This document shows positions 15,695 to 16,203 of a DNA stretch of 16,203 nt, piece after piece. The stretch spans positions 4,626 through 20,828 of the forward strand of contig DGQR01000142.1 of assembly GCA_002390825.1 (NCBI GenBank), read 5' to 3'. A program made the translations under genes and the position numbers. The notes under the pieces were generated by a model. That model searched no databases. It was not told the origin of the DNA and worked only from the letters and a program-made list of their open reading frames with translations. The stretch is from Rhodoferax sp. UBA4409 (GTDB lineage: Bacteria; Pseudomonadota; Gammaproteobacteria; Burkholderiales; Burkholderiaceae_C). The first letter of the stretch is position 1. The number at the start of each line of letters is the position of its first letter.

Positions 15695-16203
15695 TACTGC
15701 AGTGCCAGCATGCCGGGGCTTCCGGCATGCCCGATGGACAGGCTCCGTGCGTCGAGCGGGTTGAGCTTGAAGCGGGCGACGACTTGCACCAAATCGCGCG
15801 ATTGGCTGCTCAGGCTGCTGGCAGCGGCGGCCATTTCTTCGACCAAGGCGGCATTTTGTTGCGTGACCTGGTCCATTTGCTGGATCGCTACATCAATCTG
15901 GGCAACCCCGTCGCTTTGTTCGCGGCTGGCCATCGAAATCTCGGTAATCACGGTGTTGAGGCCACTGATGCTGCTGACCACCTCAGACATGATGGTGCCC
16001 GCGCGCTCGGCCTGAACCCCGCCTTGCTCGATACGTTGCACGTTGTCGCCGATGAGCTTTTTGATTTCTTTGGCTGCTTCTGCTGACCGGCTGGCCAAGG
16101 TGCGCACCTCACTGGCCACCACGGCAAAGCCCCGACCTTGCTCGCCTGCCCGGGCCGCTTCTACCGCGGCATTCAGCGCGAGGATGTTGGTCTGGAAGGC
16201 GAT
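15691..16203 (-). CDS. Methyl-accepting chemotaxis protein, C-terminal signalling part
   Basis: The last 170 residues of a chemoreceptor entering from the right edge. The visible start, [20 protein letters not shown] followed by [14 protein letters not shown], is the highly conserved cytoplasmic hairpin tip that binds CheA and CheW. It is followed by [16 protein letters not shown] and the descending coiled-coil helix with candidate methylation residues ([35 protein letters not shown]). The protein ends in [13 protein letters not shown] without an NWETF-type pentapeptide, so a CheR tether is absent. The sensor domain and membrane helices lie outside the window, so the stimulus is unknown. The stop lies inside CTAG shared with the small ORF. 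Confidence 0.95.
   Translation of the reverse strand: MAFQTNILALNAAVEAARAGEQGRGFAVVASEVRTLASRSAEAAKEIKKLIGDNVQRIEQGGVQAERAGTIMSEVVSSISGLNTVITEISMASREQSDGVAQIDVAIQQMDQVTQQNAALVEEMAAAASSLSSQSRDLVQVVARFKLNPLDARSLSIGHAGSPGMLALQY

Overview
The window looks like chromosomal DNA from a high-GC betaproteobacterium, most likely Comamonadaceae (Rhodoferax/Polaromonas/Acidovorax-like). I base this on codon use, on the aconitase and regulator sequences, and on a short dispersed repeat of a type I recall from that family. No lineage search was possible. There are 14 genes of substantial size plus one small coupled ORF. They are densely packed, and no gap exceeds about 190 bases. I see no rRNA, tRNA, CRISPR array, insertion sequence or phage gene.

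Left part (1-4000): an RND multidrug efflux operon runs leftwards. It holds a lipoprotein adaptor and a pump whose gene leaves the window at the left edge. A TetR/AcrR-type repressor is divergent from it. The gap between them holds an inverted repeat whose half-sites and spacing match the E. coli AcrR operator as I remember it. After the repressor, a roughly 57-base dispersed repeat fills the whole gap before a YigZ/IMPACT-family gene.

Middle-left (4023-6074): a LysE/ArgO-type basic amino acid exporter and a downstream MAPEG membrane protein run leftwards. A LysG/ArgP-type LysR activator is divergent from them. This is a classic exporter-regulator pair.

Middle (6116-11400): a large cytoplasmic molybdopterin oxidoreductase of the formate dehydrogenase-like group is divergent from aconitase A. 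The aconitase starts at a GTG with a strong ribosome binding site. It carries an in-frame extra segment, in the linker before its last domain, whose DNA resembles the dispersed repeat found near yigZ. This is the most interesting feature of the window.

Right part (11376-16203): a LysR regulator overlaps the aconitase tail-to-tail and is divergent from an NAD(P)-binding oxidoreductase, with nested palindromes between them. Next come a short CDF metal exporter and a divergent CadR/PbrR-like MerR regulator, with a textbook MerR-type dyad in between. An FAD-dependent aromatic-ring monooxygenase follows. Its start region holds a G-quadruplex-type G-run coding for a Gly/Gln loop, and it is translationally coupled (ATGA) to a 46-residue membrane peptide. 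The peptide's stop codon overlaps that of a methyl-accepting chemotaxis protein entering from the right edge.

Four divergent regulator-target pairs (efflux/TetR, exporter/LysG, oxidoreductase/LysR, metal exporter/MerR) give the region the character of a stress and export neighbourhood. Ordinary housekeeping genes (acnA, yigZ) lie between them. I did not find a clearly new multi-gene system.
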